This document shows, in pieces, positions 1 to 7,918 of a stretch of 64,000 nt of DNA (position 1 is the stretch's first letter; every line of letters starts with the position of its first letter). Both the position numbers and the translations under genes were made by a program. This DNA comes from Burkholderia gladioli (GTDB lineage Bacteria > Pseudomonadota > Gammaproteobacteria > Burkholderiales > Burkholderiaceae). The notes beneath the pieces are model-generated. The model was not told the DNA's origin and searched no databases. It saw only the letters and a program-made list of their open reading frames with translations. The stretch is from contig NZ_CP009322.1 in NCBI RefSeq assembly GCF_000959725.1, positions 930,001 to 994,000 on the forward strand, in the 5' to 3' direction.

Positions 1-9
1 TGAAGCGAA

Positions 10-40
10 CCGGGCCGCCCCTTGACGGGTGGCGGCCCGG
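10..40 (-). terminator. Hairpin downstream of ssuA-like gene
   Basis: A perfect 10-bp inverted repeat (ccgggccgcc at 10-19 and ggcggcccgg at 31-40, 11-nt loop) lies 26 bp past the stop of the binding-protein gene that ends at 66. On the minus strand no clear T-run follows, so it may be a weak terminator or an RNA-stabilising hairpin. Bases 1-65 otherwise show no gene. Confidence 0.4.
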
Positions 41-65
41 CATGCGGCCGCGCCGTCTCAGGCGC

Positions 66-1055
66 TCAAGCTCCCACCGCCACAGCGCGACGCGCCGCGA
101 AATCCCAGCGCAGCGCCTGCCGCGTGTCGACGCGCGCCGGCAGCAGGCCCGCCTTCAGGAAGGTATCGGCGATCTTCTGCTGCTCGTCGAAGTGGGCGGC
201 GGTCACGGCGCGCACCGCGTAGCTGCGCCGCGCGTTGGCGCGCTCGATGGTGGCCGCGTCGAGCCCCCAGATCGGCGCCAGCACGGCCGCGCCCTGGTCC
301 GGATGCGCGCGCAACCAGTCGCCGGCCTGCACCAGCGCGTCGAACACCGCCTGCAGCACCGCCGGATGCGCGGCCGCGTAGTCGCTGGCCGCGAGGTAGT
401 AGCGCTGGTACGAGGCCAGCCCCGTGCCGTCGGCCAGCACCTTCACCTCGGGGCGGCGATCGACCGAGGCCACGTAGGGGTCCCAGGTGATCCAGGCGCC
501 GACGCTGCCGCGCTCGAAGGCGGCGCGCCCGTCGGCGGGCGTCAGGTAGTGCACCGAGACGTCGGCGGGTGCCAGGCCCGCCTTGGCCAGCGCGGCGAGC
601 AGCAGGTAGTGGCTGCCGGCCGCCTTGGTGGTCGCGATGTCCTTGCCCTTCAGGGCGGCCAGCGTGTTGATGCCGCTTTCGCGCTTGACCAGGATCGCCT
701 GCGCCGAGGGCGACGGCGCTTCCTGGGCCAGGTAGACGAAGCGGGCCTGCGCGGCCTGGGCGAACACCGGCACGGTATCGGCCACGTCGGCGCTGAAGTC
801 GACGGCGCCGACGTTGAGCGCCTCGGTCAAGGGCAGGCCGCTGGCGAACTCGTGCCATTCGACGCGCGTGTTCAGCGGCGCGAGCGCCTTTTCCAGCGTG
901 CCGCGCGCCTTGAGCAGCGTGATCAGCGTCGAGGATTTCTGGTAGCCGATGCGCAGCACGCCTGGCGCGCCCTGCGCCCGCGCGAGCGGGCCGGCGGCGG
1001 CCAGCGTCAGGGCCAGCAGGGAACGGGAGAAGGCGCGGCGCGTGAGTCGGGACAT
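66..1055 (-). CDS. Aliphatic sulfonate ABC transporter substrate-binding protein (SsuA-like)
   Basis: This 329-residue periplasmic binding protein is of the SsuA/TauA/NMT1-like class and should present alkanesulfonates or related organosulfur compounds to an ABC importer. The N-terminus (MSRLTRRAFSRSLLALTLAA) has a twin-arginine-like RR followed by a hydrophobic stretch and an ARAQ cleavage site near residue 28. The mature start 'LRIGYQKSSTLITLLK' is the usual SsuA opening, and the central segment (VGAWITWDPYVA) is also family-typical. Length matches the family. No permease or ATPase gene is adjacent inside the window; the rest of the transporter may lie left of position 1. The next gene upstream is a flavin reductase, which could serve a sulfonate monooxygenase, but that link is inference. 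Confidence 0.85.
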   Translation of the reverse strand: MSRLTRRAFSRSLLALTLAAAGPLARAQGAPGVLRIGYQKSSTLITLLKARGTLEKALAPLNTRVEWHEFASGLPLTEALNVGAVDFSADVADTVPVFAQAAQARFVYLAQEAPSPSAQAILVKRESGINTLAALKGKDIATTKAAGSHYLLLAALAKAGLAPADVSVHYLTPADGRAAFERGSVGAWITWDPYVASVDRRPEVKVLADGTGLASYQRYYLAASDYAAAHPAVLQAVFDALVQAGDWLRAHPDQGAAVLAPIWGLDAATIERANARRSYAVRAVTAAHFDEQQKIADTFLKAGLLPARVDTRQALRWDFAARRAVAVGA

Positions 1056-1198
1056 GAAGCGGATTCCTGGAGACGGGAGACGGTGGGCAATCCGCTAACG
1101 TACCGGTTTTGCCTGCTGCAGCGAACCGATCATTTCAGCTATCGATTTGAGCGCCAGGACTATCTCGCGCGGCGTTGCGCGGCGCGAGCGCCGGCGCT

Positions 1199-1771
1199 TC
1201 AGATATCGACCTGGAAGGCCTTCCAGCGATGCATGCGCTCGCGCAGGTCGAACACCTCGCCGTCGGCGGCGAAGGTGCCGTCGCCGCGATGGTGGAGCAC
1301 GCGACGCTCCTCGCGCGCGTCGTTGACGGCGGCGGCCACCGCGCGCAGCACGAACAGGTCGTGGCGCTCGGCCAGCGTGTCGTCCTCGATCACGCATTCG
1401 ATGTTGTAGAGGCAGTCGGCCAGGCGCGGCGCCGCCACCTGCTTCGAGGGCGCGGTGGCCAGGCCGAAGCGTTCGAACTTGTCGAGCTCGGCGCCGCTGC
1501 AGTTGCCGATCTCCACCAGGGTGGCGGCCCAGTCGGCGCCCGGCACCGCCAGCACGCATTCGCCGGTTTCGCGCAGCGCCGCGTGGCTGTGGTCCCAGGG
1601 GCCGATGATTGCGCCCACCAGCGGCGGCGAGTGGCGCATCACCATGTGGAAGCCCATCGTCATCACGTTCGCGCGCCGGCCGTCGTGGGTGACGACCAGC
1701 ACCACCGGGCCGGATTCGAGCAGGCGATAGGTCTTCGAGGGATCGATGTCGCGCAGGGCGGGTTTTCGCAT
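1199..1771 (-). CDS. Flavin reductase-like, FMN-binding protein
   Basis: The product is 190 residues and belongs to the flavin reductase-like/flavoredoxin family (FMN-binding split barrel). The segment 'SGPVVLVVTHDGRRANVMTMGFHM' followed by 'PPLVGAIIGPWDHSHAALRETGECVLAVP' is the characteristic fold region in which FMN is bound. The start is the ATG at 1769-1771, preceded by a GGAGA ribosome-binding site six bases upstream; the longer open frame upstream has no support. It probably supplies reduced flavin or reduces small substrates with NAD(P)H. It lies in the same direction as the SsuA-like gene about 140 bp downstream. A link to sulfonate oxidation is possible, but no SsuD-type monooxygenase is in the window. 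Confidence 0.85.
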   Translation of the reverse strand: MRKPALRDIDPSKTYRLLESGPVVLVVTHDGRRANVMTMGFHMVMRHSPPLVGAIIGPWDHSHAALRETGECVLAVPGADWAATLVEIGNCSGAELDKFERFGLATAPSKQVAAPRLADCLYNIECVIEDDTLAERHDLFVLRAVAAAVNDAREERRVLHHRGDGTFAADGEVFDLRERMHRWKAFQVDI

Positions 1772-1833
1772 GGAAGTCTCCGAAAACGAGGGGCGCCGCG
1801 CGGCTGGCGCGCGGCGTGTCGCGGGATGCCGCC

Positions 1834-2280
1834 TCAGCGTGCCGCGCGCAGCCGTCCGGCGTCCTGCAGCGGCGTGAGCCCGAACTGCCGCTTGTACTCG
1901 CGATGGAACTGCGAGAGCTTGTCGTAGCCGACCGAGGCGGCCACCACGCCGAGGTCGCGCGAGCGGCGCAGCAGCAGGCTGCGTGCCTCGTAGAGCCGCA
2001 GCCGCTTCTGGTATTGCAGCGGGCTCATGGCGGTGGCTTCCTTGAAGTGGTGATGCAGCGAGGACACGTTCATGTTGGCGTGGCGCGCGAGATCGTCGAT
2101 GCGCATCGACTCGGCGAAATGCGCCTGGATCCACGCCACCGCGCGCGTGATGCGCGAGGCGCGGCTGTCATCCGGAGAATCGTGCACTGATCGCGGAGCA
2201 TCGTGGAGTTGGAGGGCGGCCGGGGCCGGATCGGGAGGGGGCTTGGTGGCTGCGGTCGTGGTCAGGACCCGTGAGGCTTG
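1834..2280 (-). pseudogene. 5'-truncated AraC-family regulator (DNA-binding domain only)
   Basis: The frame ends with a good two-helix AraC DNA-binding domain: 'RITRAVAWIQAHFAESMRIDDLARHANMN' and then 'SPLQYQKRLRLYEARSLLL' through 'VGYDKLSQFHREYKRQFG'. Regulators with this kind of C-terminus (AraC_N family) normally have about 300 residues with a roughly 180-residue ligand domain in front. Here that domain is absent: upstream the frame is Pro/Ala-rich and then runs into an 18-copy 9-bp repeat whose unit length keeps any frame open. I therefore read it as a remnant. A GTG at 2185-2187 could start a 117-residue DNA-binding-only protein, but no Shine-Dalgarno sequence precedes it. The remnant lies just upstream of the flavin reductase gene on the same strand. 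Confidence 0.6.
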
Positions 2281-2291
2281 TTGGTCTTGTT

Positions 2292-2453
2292 GGCTGCATC
2301 GGCTGCATCGGCTGCATCGGCTGCATCGGCTGAATCGGCTGAATCGGCTGAATCGGCTGAATCGGCTGAATCGGCAACATCGGCAACATCGGCAACATCG
2401 GCAACATCGGCAACATCGGCAACATCGGCAACATCGGCAACATCGGCAACATC
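2292..2453. repeat. 18-copy 9-bp tandem repeat in three homogeneous blocks
   Basis: The array contains exactly 18 units of 9 bp: four copies of ggctgcatc (2292-2327), five of ggctgaatc (2328-2372) and nine of ggcaacatc (2373-2453). Units within a block are identical, which points to recent expansion by slippage from successive variants. It sits where the N-terminal part of the AraC remnant would be, and about 100 bp upstream of the intact AraC gene. The whole interval 2281-2549 has no gene. Confidence 0.95.
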
Positions 2454-2549
2454 GGCAGCGCCGCCGCCCGGCGCCGAGGCGCTGCGTGGCGCCCACCGGC
2501 GATGGTACATTGGAGCGTTCGCGACTTCGCCGCCACGGCCGGCTCCAGC

Positions 2550-3437
2550 ATGACAGCTTCGATCCTTCCGCCGGGCGGGCGCGCCGGCGAGGCTGCCCCG
2601 GCCATCGCGCGCAAGACCGAGGTGCGCATCTGGCAGGCGCCCGAGCTGGCCGCCGAACTGCTGCGCGGCGATTTCCACGATTTCTCCTACGACGTCCACA
2701 CTCACGACACGGCCTGTTTCGCCCTGATCACCTCGGGCGCGATCCGCATCCGCATGCGCGGCAGCGAGTTCGTGGCCCGCCAGGGCGACCTCTACGCGAT
2801 CGACGCCGACGAGCCGCACGCGGGCGGCCCCGTCGATCCGGGCGGCTGGCGCCAGCGCACCGTCTATGTGCGCACCGAGCACCTGCGCTCGCTGCTGTCC
2901 GATGGCGAGGCGCGCGGCGGCGCGGCGATCCGCGGGCCGATCATCGGCGATGCGCGGCTCAACGCGCTGTTCTATCGGGTCCACCAGGAATCGGAGGCGC
3001 AAGGCGACGCGCTGCGGCGCGAGGAGCGTTACCTGCGCTTCGTCGCGCGGCTGTTCGAGCGGCATGTGCATGAATCGCCGTCGCTGGCCGCGCCGGGCGC
3101 CGAGCCGCGCGCGGTGCGCCTCGCGCGCGAATTCCTCGACGCGCGCCTGGACCAGCAGGTCCATCTCGAGGAGATCGCCGGCGCGGCCGGCTTGCCGGTG
3201 TTTCGCCTGTTCCGCGCCTTCGAGCGCCATCTCGGCATGACGCCGCATGCCTATCAGCGCCAGGCGCGGGTGCGCGCGGCGATCGCGCTGATCCGGCTCG
3301 GGCGGCCGCTCGGCGAGGTGGCCGCGGCCAGCGGCTTCGCCGACCAGGCGCACCTGACGCGCTCGTTCCGCCGCATGATGGGCGTCACGCCGGGCGTGTT
3401 CCGCGACGCCACGCGCGCTCGGGCGCCGCGCGCCTGA
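2550..3437 (+). CDS. AraC-family transcriptional regulator with cupin sensor domain
   Basis: This is an intact AraC regulator of 295 residues from the ATG at 2550; an upstream ATG at 2502 is in frame but adds only a poorly conserved leader. The N-terminal half is an AraC-type cupin: 'FSYDVHTHDTACFALITSGAIRIRMRGSEF' with His residues followed by 'GDLYAIDADEPHAGGP'. The C-terminal half has two helix-turn-helix motifs, 'VHLEEIAGAAGLPVFRLFRAF' and 'LGEVAAASGFADQAHLTRSF', followed by the family signature 'MGVTPGVFRD'. It probably responds to a small ligand and controls nearby genes, but no target can be deduced. The 18-copy repeat lies directly upstream and could affect its promoter spacing. Confidence 0.9.
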   Translation: MTASILPPGGRAGEAAPAIARKTEVRIWQAPELAAELLRGDFHDFSYDVHTHDTACFALITSGAIRIRMRGSEFVARQGDLYAIDADEPHAGGPVDPGGWRQRTVYVRTEHLRSLLSDGEARGGAAIRGPIIGDARLNALFYRVHQESEAQGDALRREERYLRFVARLFERHVHESPSLAAPGAEPRAVRLAREFLDARLDQQVHLEEIAGAAGLPVFRLFRAFERHLGMTPHAYQRQARVRAAIALIRLGRPLGEVAAASGFADQAHLTRSFRRMMGVTPGVFRDATRARAPRA

Positions 3438-3525
3438 GCGTGGCGGCGCCGGTCGCTATCGATTCAAGGTCCGGCGCGATTCCCGATCCGGCGCCCGAGC
3501 CACCATCATGCGGTTCCAGCCTGTC

Positions 3526-3966
3526 TCACTTCAACAAGCCGAGATTCGAGACGATCTTGCGGATCGCCTTGCGCGGGCCCACCAGCGCCACGCCGAGATA
3601 GGCGAGCTCGGCGGTGGCCACCTGCGCGACCGCGTCGCGAAACGCCGAGTAGTCGGTGGTCTGCTGGCCCTGCACCGGGAAGTCGGCCACCTCGCAGCCG
3701 GCTGCCAGGGCCTTGTCGCGGATCGACGGCAACCGGGCCGCCTCGGCCGAGAGCACGGCGATGCCGATCGGGATCAGGCCCGGATGCGAGACGCCGTCGG
3801 CGTCGACCAGCGGCGGCCCGACCAGGGCCGGCTGGCGCTGGCCGATGGTCAGCGCCAGCACGGCCGCGGCATTGGCGGCGCGCCCGGGCGGCAACTGGCT
3901 GTCGACCACGATCACGCAGCGTTCGGCCACCGGCGCCGCGCTGTGCTCGGGAATCACTGGGTTCAT
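3526..3966 (-). CDS. DUF2000 family protein
   Basis: This 146-residue protein matches the DUF2000 family, small soluble proteins of unknown function with a peptidyl-tRNA hydrolase II-like fold. Features seen are 'RCVIVVDSQLPPGRAANAAAVLALTIG', the central 'GIPIAVLSA'-type strand (here 'PIGIAVLSAEAARLPSIRDKAL') and the C-terminal 'AYLGVALVGPRKAIRKIVSNLGLL'. The start at 3964-3966 is fixed by a strong aggagg ribosome-binding site eight bases upstream. It is convergent with the AraC gene and has its own promoter region in the AT-richer stretch to the right. No function is proposed. Confidence 0.8.
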   Translation of the reverse strand: MNPVIPEHSAAPVAERCVIVVDSQLPPGRAANAAAVLALTIGQRQPALVGPPLVDADGVSHPGLIPIGIAVLSAEAARLPSIRDKALAAGCEVADFPVQGQQTTDYSAFRDAVAQVATAELAYLGVALVGPRKAIRKIVSNLGLLK

Positions 3967-4539
3967 GCGGAAATCCTCCTGGAAAGCGATGAGGACCGCA
4001 TTATTCGATCGCGCGCGGCGGGTGTCTTGAACGCTATTGCAGGGCAGTCGGCGTTTTTCGTTTCTTACGAACTTTTGACTGATTCGGCGGAACCTTAAGA
4101 AAATATTGCGTAATGAAGCGGTATTTTTGATTAATTGCAACGTTTGCGATCGTCACGTAGGATTCAACCCAGACCAAAAATCTTATAACTGTCGAATCCG
4201 AGGCTTGAAGTGATCCGATTGTATTTGTCACATGCATCGAATTCTGATGCGCCGTCCCGGTTTTATGTAAGTCGGGAGTTGGCTAGGATCACCTCGATGT
4301 GAAGCGTTGAGCCCAGCTCAATCCTCCGATATCGGAGTTTCATGTAACCGCTTTGTTGCTTCGATGAAAGTCGGGTGCGGTATTAATTTTTATTCTCGTT
4401 GACGCCTGCATTCTTCCATTCTTTGGCATGGGCATGGGCGGATGCATTGCCCCATTGCTTGAGATTCGTTTTGCAGACAGCGCACGACGGAACATACCGG
4501 CATTCATAAGCCGGTATCGAATTCAGTAAAGGTGCTGCC
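3967..4539. other. AT-richer intergenic leader between divergent DUF2000 and cysC genes
   Basis: This 573-bp interval is clearly less GC-rich than the flanking DNA, with A/T runs such as aagaaaatattgcg near 4095 and attaatttttattctc near 4383. Short frames occur (one of 67 codons on the minus strand at 4034-4237), but none has a ribosome-binding site or recognisable protein. It probably holds the promoters of both divergent genes and may mark a junction of acquired DNA. Confidence 0.5.
4494..4517 (+). promoter_or_regulatory. 8-bp inverted repeat in the cysC leader
   Basis: ataccggc at 4494-4501 and its exact complement gccggtat at 4510-4517 are separated by 8 bp and end 22 bp before the cysC start codon. 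The spacing suits a dimeric regulator site or a small hairpin in the 5' leader close to the ribosome-binding site (aaagg near 4527-4531). No regulator is identified. Confidence 0.4.
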
Positions 4540-5139
4540 ATGAATACGCTCCAAGAAGCTCGACCGGCTGCCGCATCACGGCGACCCGGAGCCGCTTCCG
4601 GTTCGCATACGCGAGCCGCGCTCTGTTATTGGCTTACCGGGTTGCCCGGCGCGGGCAAGACCACCCTGGCCCGTGCCTTTGCCGCGCAGTTGCGCGAGCG
4701 ACATCGCGACGCGCTCGTGCTGGACGGCGACGAACTGCGTGCTCGTCTGAATCGAGATCTGGGTTTCGATCGCGCCGGCCGTGCCGAAAGCGTGCGCCGT
4801 ACCGCCGAAATCGCCCGTGTGGCAGTGGATGCCGGCCTGGTGGTGCTGGTATCGCTGGTTTCGCCATTTGAAGAGGACCGGCGGCAAGCCGCGGAGATTG
4901 TAGGTGTCGATCGTTTCGTCGAGGTGTTCGTGGACGCCTCGCTCGACTGCTGCATGCAGCGTGATCCGAAAGGCATGTACCTGAAGGCACGCGCGGGTTT
5001 GATTCCAGGCTTCACCGGCATTTCCGCTCCTTACGAACGTCCGGTCTCGCCCGGTTTGCATATCGTCACCGATCAGGGCACTTGCGCGGATGGCATCGAT
5101 CGCCTGATGCGTCATTTCGAGCTCCAGCGCCCCGGGTGA
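4540..5139 (+). CDS. cysC: Adenylyl-sulfate kinase (APS kinase)
   Basis: This cytoplasmic enzyme phosphorylates adenosine 5'-phosphosulfate with ATP to give PAPS, the universal sulfuryl donor. The 199-residue product has the P-loop 'WLTGLPGAGKTTLARA' at about residues 31-46, 'LDGDELRARLNRDLGFDRAGRAESVRR' (APS-binding loop), 'VSLVSPFEEDRR' and 'DPKGMYLKARAGLIPGFTGISAPYE', all standard for CysC. It stands alone, not fused to CysN, and the roughly 28-residue N-terminal extension is variable. The next gene on the same strand is a sulfotransferase 165 bp away, so its likely job is to make PAPS for a sulfation reaction rather than for assimilation. No ATP sulfurylase gene is in the window. Confidence 0.95.
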   Translation: MNTLQEARPAAASRRPGAASGSHTRAALCYWLTGLPGAGKTTLARAFAAQLRERHRDALVLDGDELRARLNRDLGFDRAGRAESVRRTAEIARVAVDAGLVVLVSLVSPFEEDRRQAAEIVGVDRFVEVFVDASLDCCMQRDPKGMYLKARAGLIPGFTGISAPYERPVSPGLHIVTDQGTCADGIDRLMRHFELQRPG

Positions 5140-5304
5140 CCGTAGCCCCGGCGCCGCCCATGCGCCGAGCGCGATATCTCGCGGCGTGGCGGCGGGGCAT
5201 CGAACCATGTCCTGTCGATCCGTATCCATGCCGGATCGGAGAGACGCAGCCTCCAGCCACCGCCGTAGCCGCATTTTCATGCTGTGTCTTGCCATTTATC
5301 GATC

Positions 5305-6120
5305 ATGTTCATTCTTTTTGGGTCCCCTCGTTCCGGCACCACGCTCTTCAAGGAGGCACTCAATCTTCACAGCGGGATCTTCATTCCCAATCAAACCACC
5401 TTCATCAGTCCGATTGCCCATGTGCTCGGCTGCATCAGCGACTGGGCGGTCGCGCGCCGGCTGATTGTCGAGATCATCACTTCGGCCGACGATTTCGCCG
5501 AGGTCCTGCAGCCTTATATTTCAGCAGCGGAGGTCGAAACCGCCGTCACCGGTGCCGAACCGACCCTTGCCGGGGTGCTGAGCGCGATCTACGCGCGGAT
5601 GGCGCACAACACTGGCCGCCGCATCGGTGGGGACAAGACGCCCGACGATCTGCTTTCGATCCGCAAGCTCGAGCAGGTCGGCCTGCTCGACAGCGATCTG
5701 CGTTTCCTCCATATCGTGCGTGACGTACGCGGTGCCCTGTCTTCGCTGAAGCATGTCAGCTGGGCGCCGACCGGAATCGAGGAGTATTTCCCGCGGCTTT
5801 GGAACTACACGAACCTCCATCTGTTCAAGACCATGCACGCGCGGGACAACTACCTGCTGGTTCGCTACGAGGATTTAGTCGACGATCCGCGGCGGATGCT
5901 CGGCCAAGCCAGCGAGTTCCTTGGGCTGCCATTCGAGGAGGTGATGCTCGACTGCACGAATCGCGCTCCGGCGCTGCGCTACGACCAAAGCCACTTGAAT
6001 CTCTCGCGCCCGTTCCTGGCGGAGCGGGCCAACTCATGGAAGCACGAGTTGGCTCCCGATTTTCAGTCGCACTGCGAAAACACCGCTCACGAGGCCTTAC
6101 AGGAATTCGGCTACCTCTGA
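5305..6120 (+). CDS. PAPS-dependent sulfotransferase
   Basis: The protein transfers the sulfuryl group of PAPS to a hydroxyl or amine acceptor. It is 271 residues from the ATG at 5305; a GTG 21 bp upstream is an alternative, and neither has a clear ribosome-binding site. The 5'-phosphosulfate-binding loop 'FGSPRSGTTLFKEAL' is at the very N-terminus, and the 3'-phosphate site is 'HIVRDVRGALSSLKH' near the middle. 'YLLVRYEDLVDDPRRMLGQASEFLGLP' is the usual helix-strand region of Sulfotransfer_1/3 proteins. No signal peptide or membrane segment is seen, so it acts in the cytoplasm. Pairing with cysC implies a dedicated PAPS supply. The acceptor is unknown; a lipid, polysaccharide or secondary metabolite are all possible. 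Confidence 0.88.
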   Translation: MFILFGSPRSGTTLFKEALNLHSGIFIPNQTTFISPIAHVLGCISDWAVARRLIVEIITSADDFAEVLQPYISAAEVETAVTGAEPTLAGVLSAIYARMAHNTGRRIGGDKTPDDLLSIRKLEQVGLLDSDLRFLHIVRDVRGALSSLKHVSWAPTGIEEYFPRLWNYTNLHLFKTMHARDNYLLVRYEDLVDDPRRMLGQASEFLGLPFEEVMLDCTNRAPALRYDQSHLNLSRPFLAERANSWKHELAPDFQSHCENTAHEALQEFGYL

Positions 6121-6226
6121 GGTCGAGCCGACGCGGCACGACGCTGGCAACAATCGGCTGGCGCTGGTTGGCAGACTCGTTTGCGGTCGGCCGTCGAAGC
6201 AGTTGGCTTGGCGCTGCTTCCTCGCG

Positions 6227-7519
6227 TCAGGCCACCCACAGCTGCCACAGCAAGGCCACATTGAGCGCGAGGATCAGCGCCGTGCTGGCCCAGGTCGCGG
6301 CGAGCACCCAGCCGCGGATGCGCCAGCGCCCCATCAGCGCCGGGCTGGCGGCGAACAGCACCAGCGGAATCACCGCCAGCGGCAACTGCAGGCTCAGCAC
6401 CACTTGGCTGGCCACCAGCAACTGCGCCGAACCGTGATCGCCGAACGCGATCACCGCCACCAGCGCCGGGCCGATCGCCAGCGCGCGGGTGAGCAGGGCG
6501 CGCCGGGTCGGCCCGATGCGCAGTTTCAGGAAGCCCTCCATCACGATCTGCCCGGCGAGCGTGCCGGTCACCGTCGAATTGAGCCCGCAGGCCAGCAGCG
6601 CCGCGGCGAACAGCAGGCTGGCCCAGTCGGTGCCGACCAGCGGCGCGAGCAGGCGATGCGCGTCGGCCAGGTCGTCCACGTCGGTATGGCCGCTGGCATG
6701 GAACACCGCGGCGGCCACGATCAGCAAGGCCGCGTTGACCAGGAAGGCGAAACCGAGCGAGCCGAAGGTGTCGTAGCTGACGCCGCGCATGGTGTCGGCG
6801 ATCGCCGCGTCGCGATCCTCACCGGCCGGCACGTGGCGCTTGACCAGGGCCGAGTGCAGGTAGAGGTTGTGCGGCATCACGGTGGCGCCGACGATGCCGG
6901 CCGCCAGCCAGACCATGCCGGCGTTGCGCACCAGCTCGGTGGACGGCACGAAGCCGCCCAGCACGCCGAGCCAGTCGGGCCGCGCCAGCGCGACCTCGGC
7001 CACGAAGCACAGCGCGACGAACAGGATCAGCGCGGCCACGCAGATTTCCAGCGTGCGATGGCCGCGCCGCTGCAGCGCCAGCATCGCGAAGGTGCCCACC
7101 GACGAGAGCAGCACGCCGGTCAGCAGCGGCACGTGCAGCAGCAATTGCAGCGCCACCGCGCAGCCCACCACCTCGGCGACGTCGCAGGCGATGATGGCCG
7201 CCTCGGTGGCCAGCCACAGCAGCACCGTGGCGCGCCGCGACAGCCGCTCGCGGCACAGCTCGGCCAGGTCGCGCCCGGTCACCACGCCCACGCGCGCCGT
7301 AACCCATTGCAGCAGCATCGCGATCAGGCTGGCCAGCGCGACCACGCTCAGCAGCCGGTAGCCGAACTGCGCGCCGCCGGCCAGCGCCGTGGCCCAGTTG
7401 CCGGGATCCATGTAGCCGACCGCCACCAGCGCGCCGGCACCGGCGAAACGGGTCCAGGGCGTGGGCGGGCGGAACTGGCCGGCTGGCGAGGGAAGGGAGG
7501 GGATCATCGGATCGGGCAT
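6227..7519 (-). CDS. mntH: NRAMP-family manganese/iron transporter MntH
   Basis: The product imports Mn2+ (and Fe2+) with protons across the inner membrane. It is 430 residues with about 11 hydrophobic segments. The two metal-binding motifs of NRAMP proteins are intact: 'GYMDPGNWATALAGG' in TM1 (residues 35-49) and 'GATVMPHNLYLHSALV' in TM6. Length is normal for the family. The start at 7517-7519 gives 'MPDPMIPSLPSP'. A Fur-type palindrome lies 74-100 bp upstream of the start (7593-7619), with a TTGCCA -35-like element next to it, so metal repression is likely. It is convergent with the sulfotransferase gene. Confidence 0.95.
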   Translation of the reverse strand: MPDPMIPSLPSPAGQFRPPTPWTRFAGAGALVAVGYMDPGNWATALAGGAQFGYRLLSVVALASLIAMLLQWVTARVGVVTGRDLAELCRERLSRRATVLLWLATEAAIIACDVAEVVGCAVALQLLLHVPLLTGVLLSSVGTFAMLALQRRGHRTLEICVAALILFVALCFVAEVALARPDWLGVLGGFVPSTELVRNAGMVWLAAGIVGATVMPHNLYLHSALVKRHVPAGEDRDAAIADTMRGVSYDTFGSLGFAFLVNAALLIVAAAVFHASGHTDVDDLADAHRLLAPLVGTDWASLLFAAALLACGLNSTVTGTLAGQIVMEGFLKLRIGPTRRALLTRALAIGPALVAVIAFGDHGSAQLLVASQVVLSLQLPLAVIPLVLFAASPALMGRWRIRGWVLAATWASTALILALNVALLWQLWVA

Positions 7520-7592
7520 CGGTCGCGGTCCTGCTGCTGAGCAAAGGATAGGCGGGAAAGGCGATTCACATCGGACATGTCAGACTCACATT

Positions 7593-7619
7593 CACGAATG
7601 ATAATTATTCTCATTCGTG
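7593..7619 (-). promoter_or_regulatory. Fur-type metal-regulator operator of mntH
   Basis: A 27-bp near-palindrome: cacgaatga and its complement tcattcgtg flank taattattc, with only the centre and one pair unmatched. Its core tgataattattctca (7599-7613) matches the 15-bp Fur consensus TGATAATnATTATCA with a single mismatch. It lies 74 bp upstream of mntH. Fur is the simplest reading; an Mn-specific regulator (MntR or Mur) using a similar site cannot be excluded. Confidence 0.75.
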
Positions 7620-7918
7620 TTTGGCAATTGAAAATGGCGATAAAACCCATAGCGGGCTGTCCTGGAAAACGGGGGCGGGTCGCTCGGGCCCGTGGCAAGG
7701 GCAGCGAGCCGCCGCACGCGGAAAACGGCCGGGGCAGCCGGCCGATGTGGCGCCGGAGCCATGCCGCACCGGCCACGCAAGGCGCGAACCCGCTCGCGAA
7801 GCGCCGTGGCGCCGGCCGCAAGCCGCGCGGGGCGCGCCATACGCGGCGCCCGAGGGCGTGATAAGGTCCCGGTTTCGCCGGCCCGCCGGCCCCGAGTCAA
7901 GCGGAAACCGTCGATACG
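7620..7918. other. GC-rich intergenic segment before metallophosphoesterase gene
   Basis: Apart from the mntH operator at its left edge, these roughly 300 bp show no recognisable gene, terminator or repeat. Open frames run through it on both strands but have no conserved content. It should contain the promoter of the phosphoesterase gene that starts at 7919. Confidence 0.4.

Noticed and set aside
2292..2453. 18-copy repeat considered as a CRISPR or a coding repeat protein
   Set aside because: Units are 9 bp with no spacers, so it is not a CRISPR. Frames through it give simple RCC/ADS/ATS repeats with no start signals, so it is a satellite.
4034..4237. 67-codon minus-strand frame in the cysC leader
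   Set aside because: No ribosome-binding site, no recognisable protein, and the surrounding DNA looks like promoter sequence.
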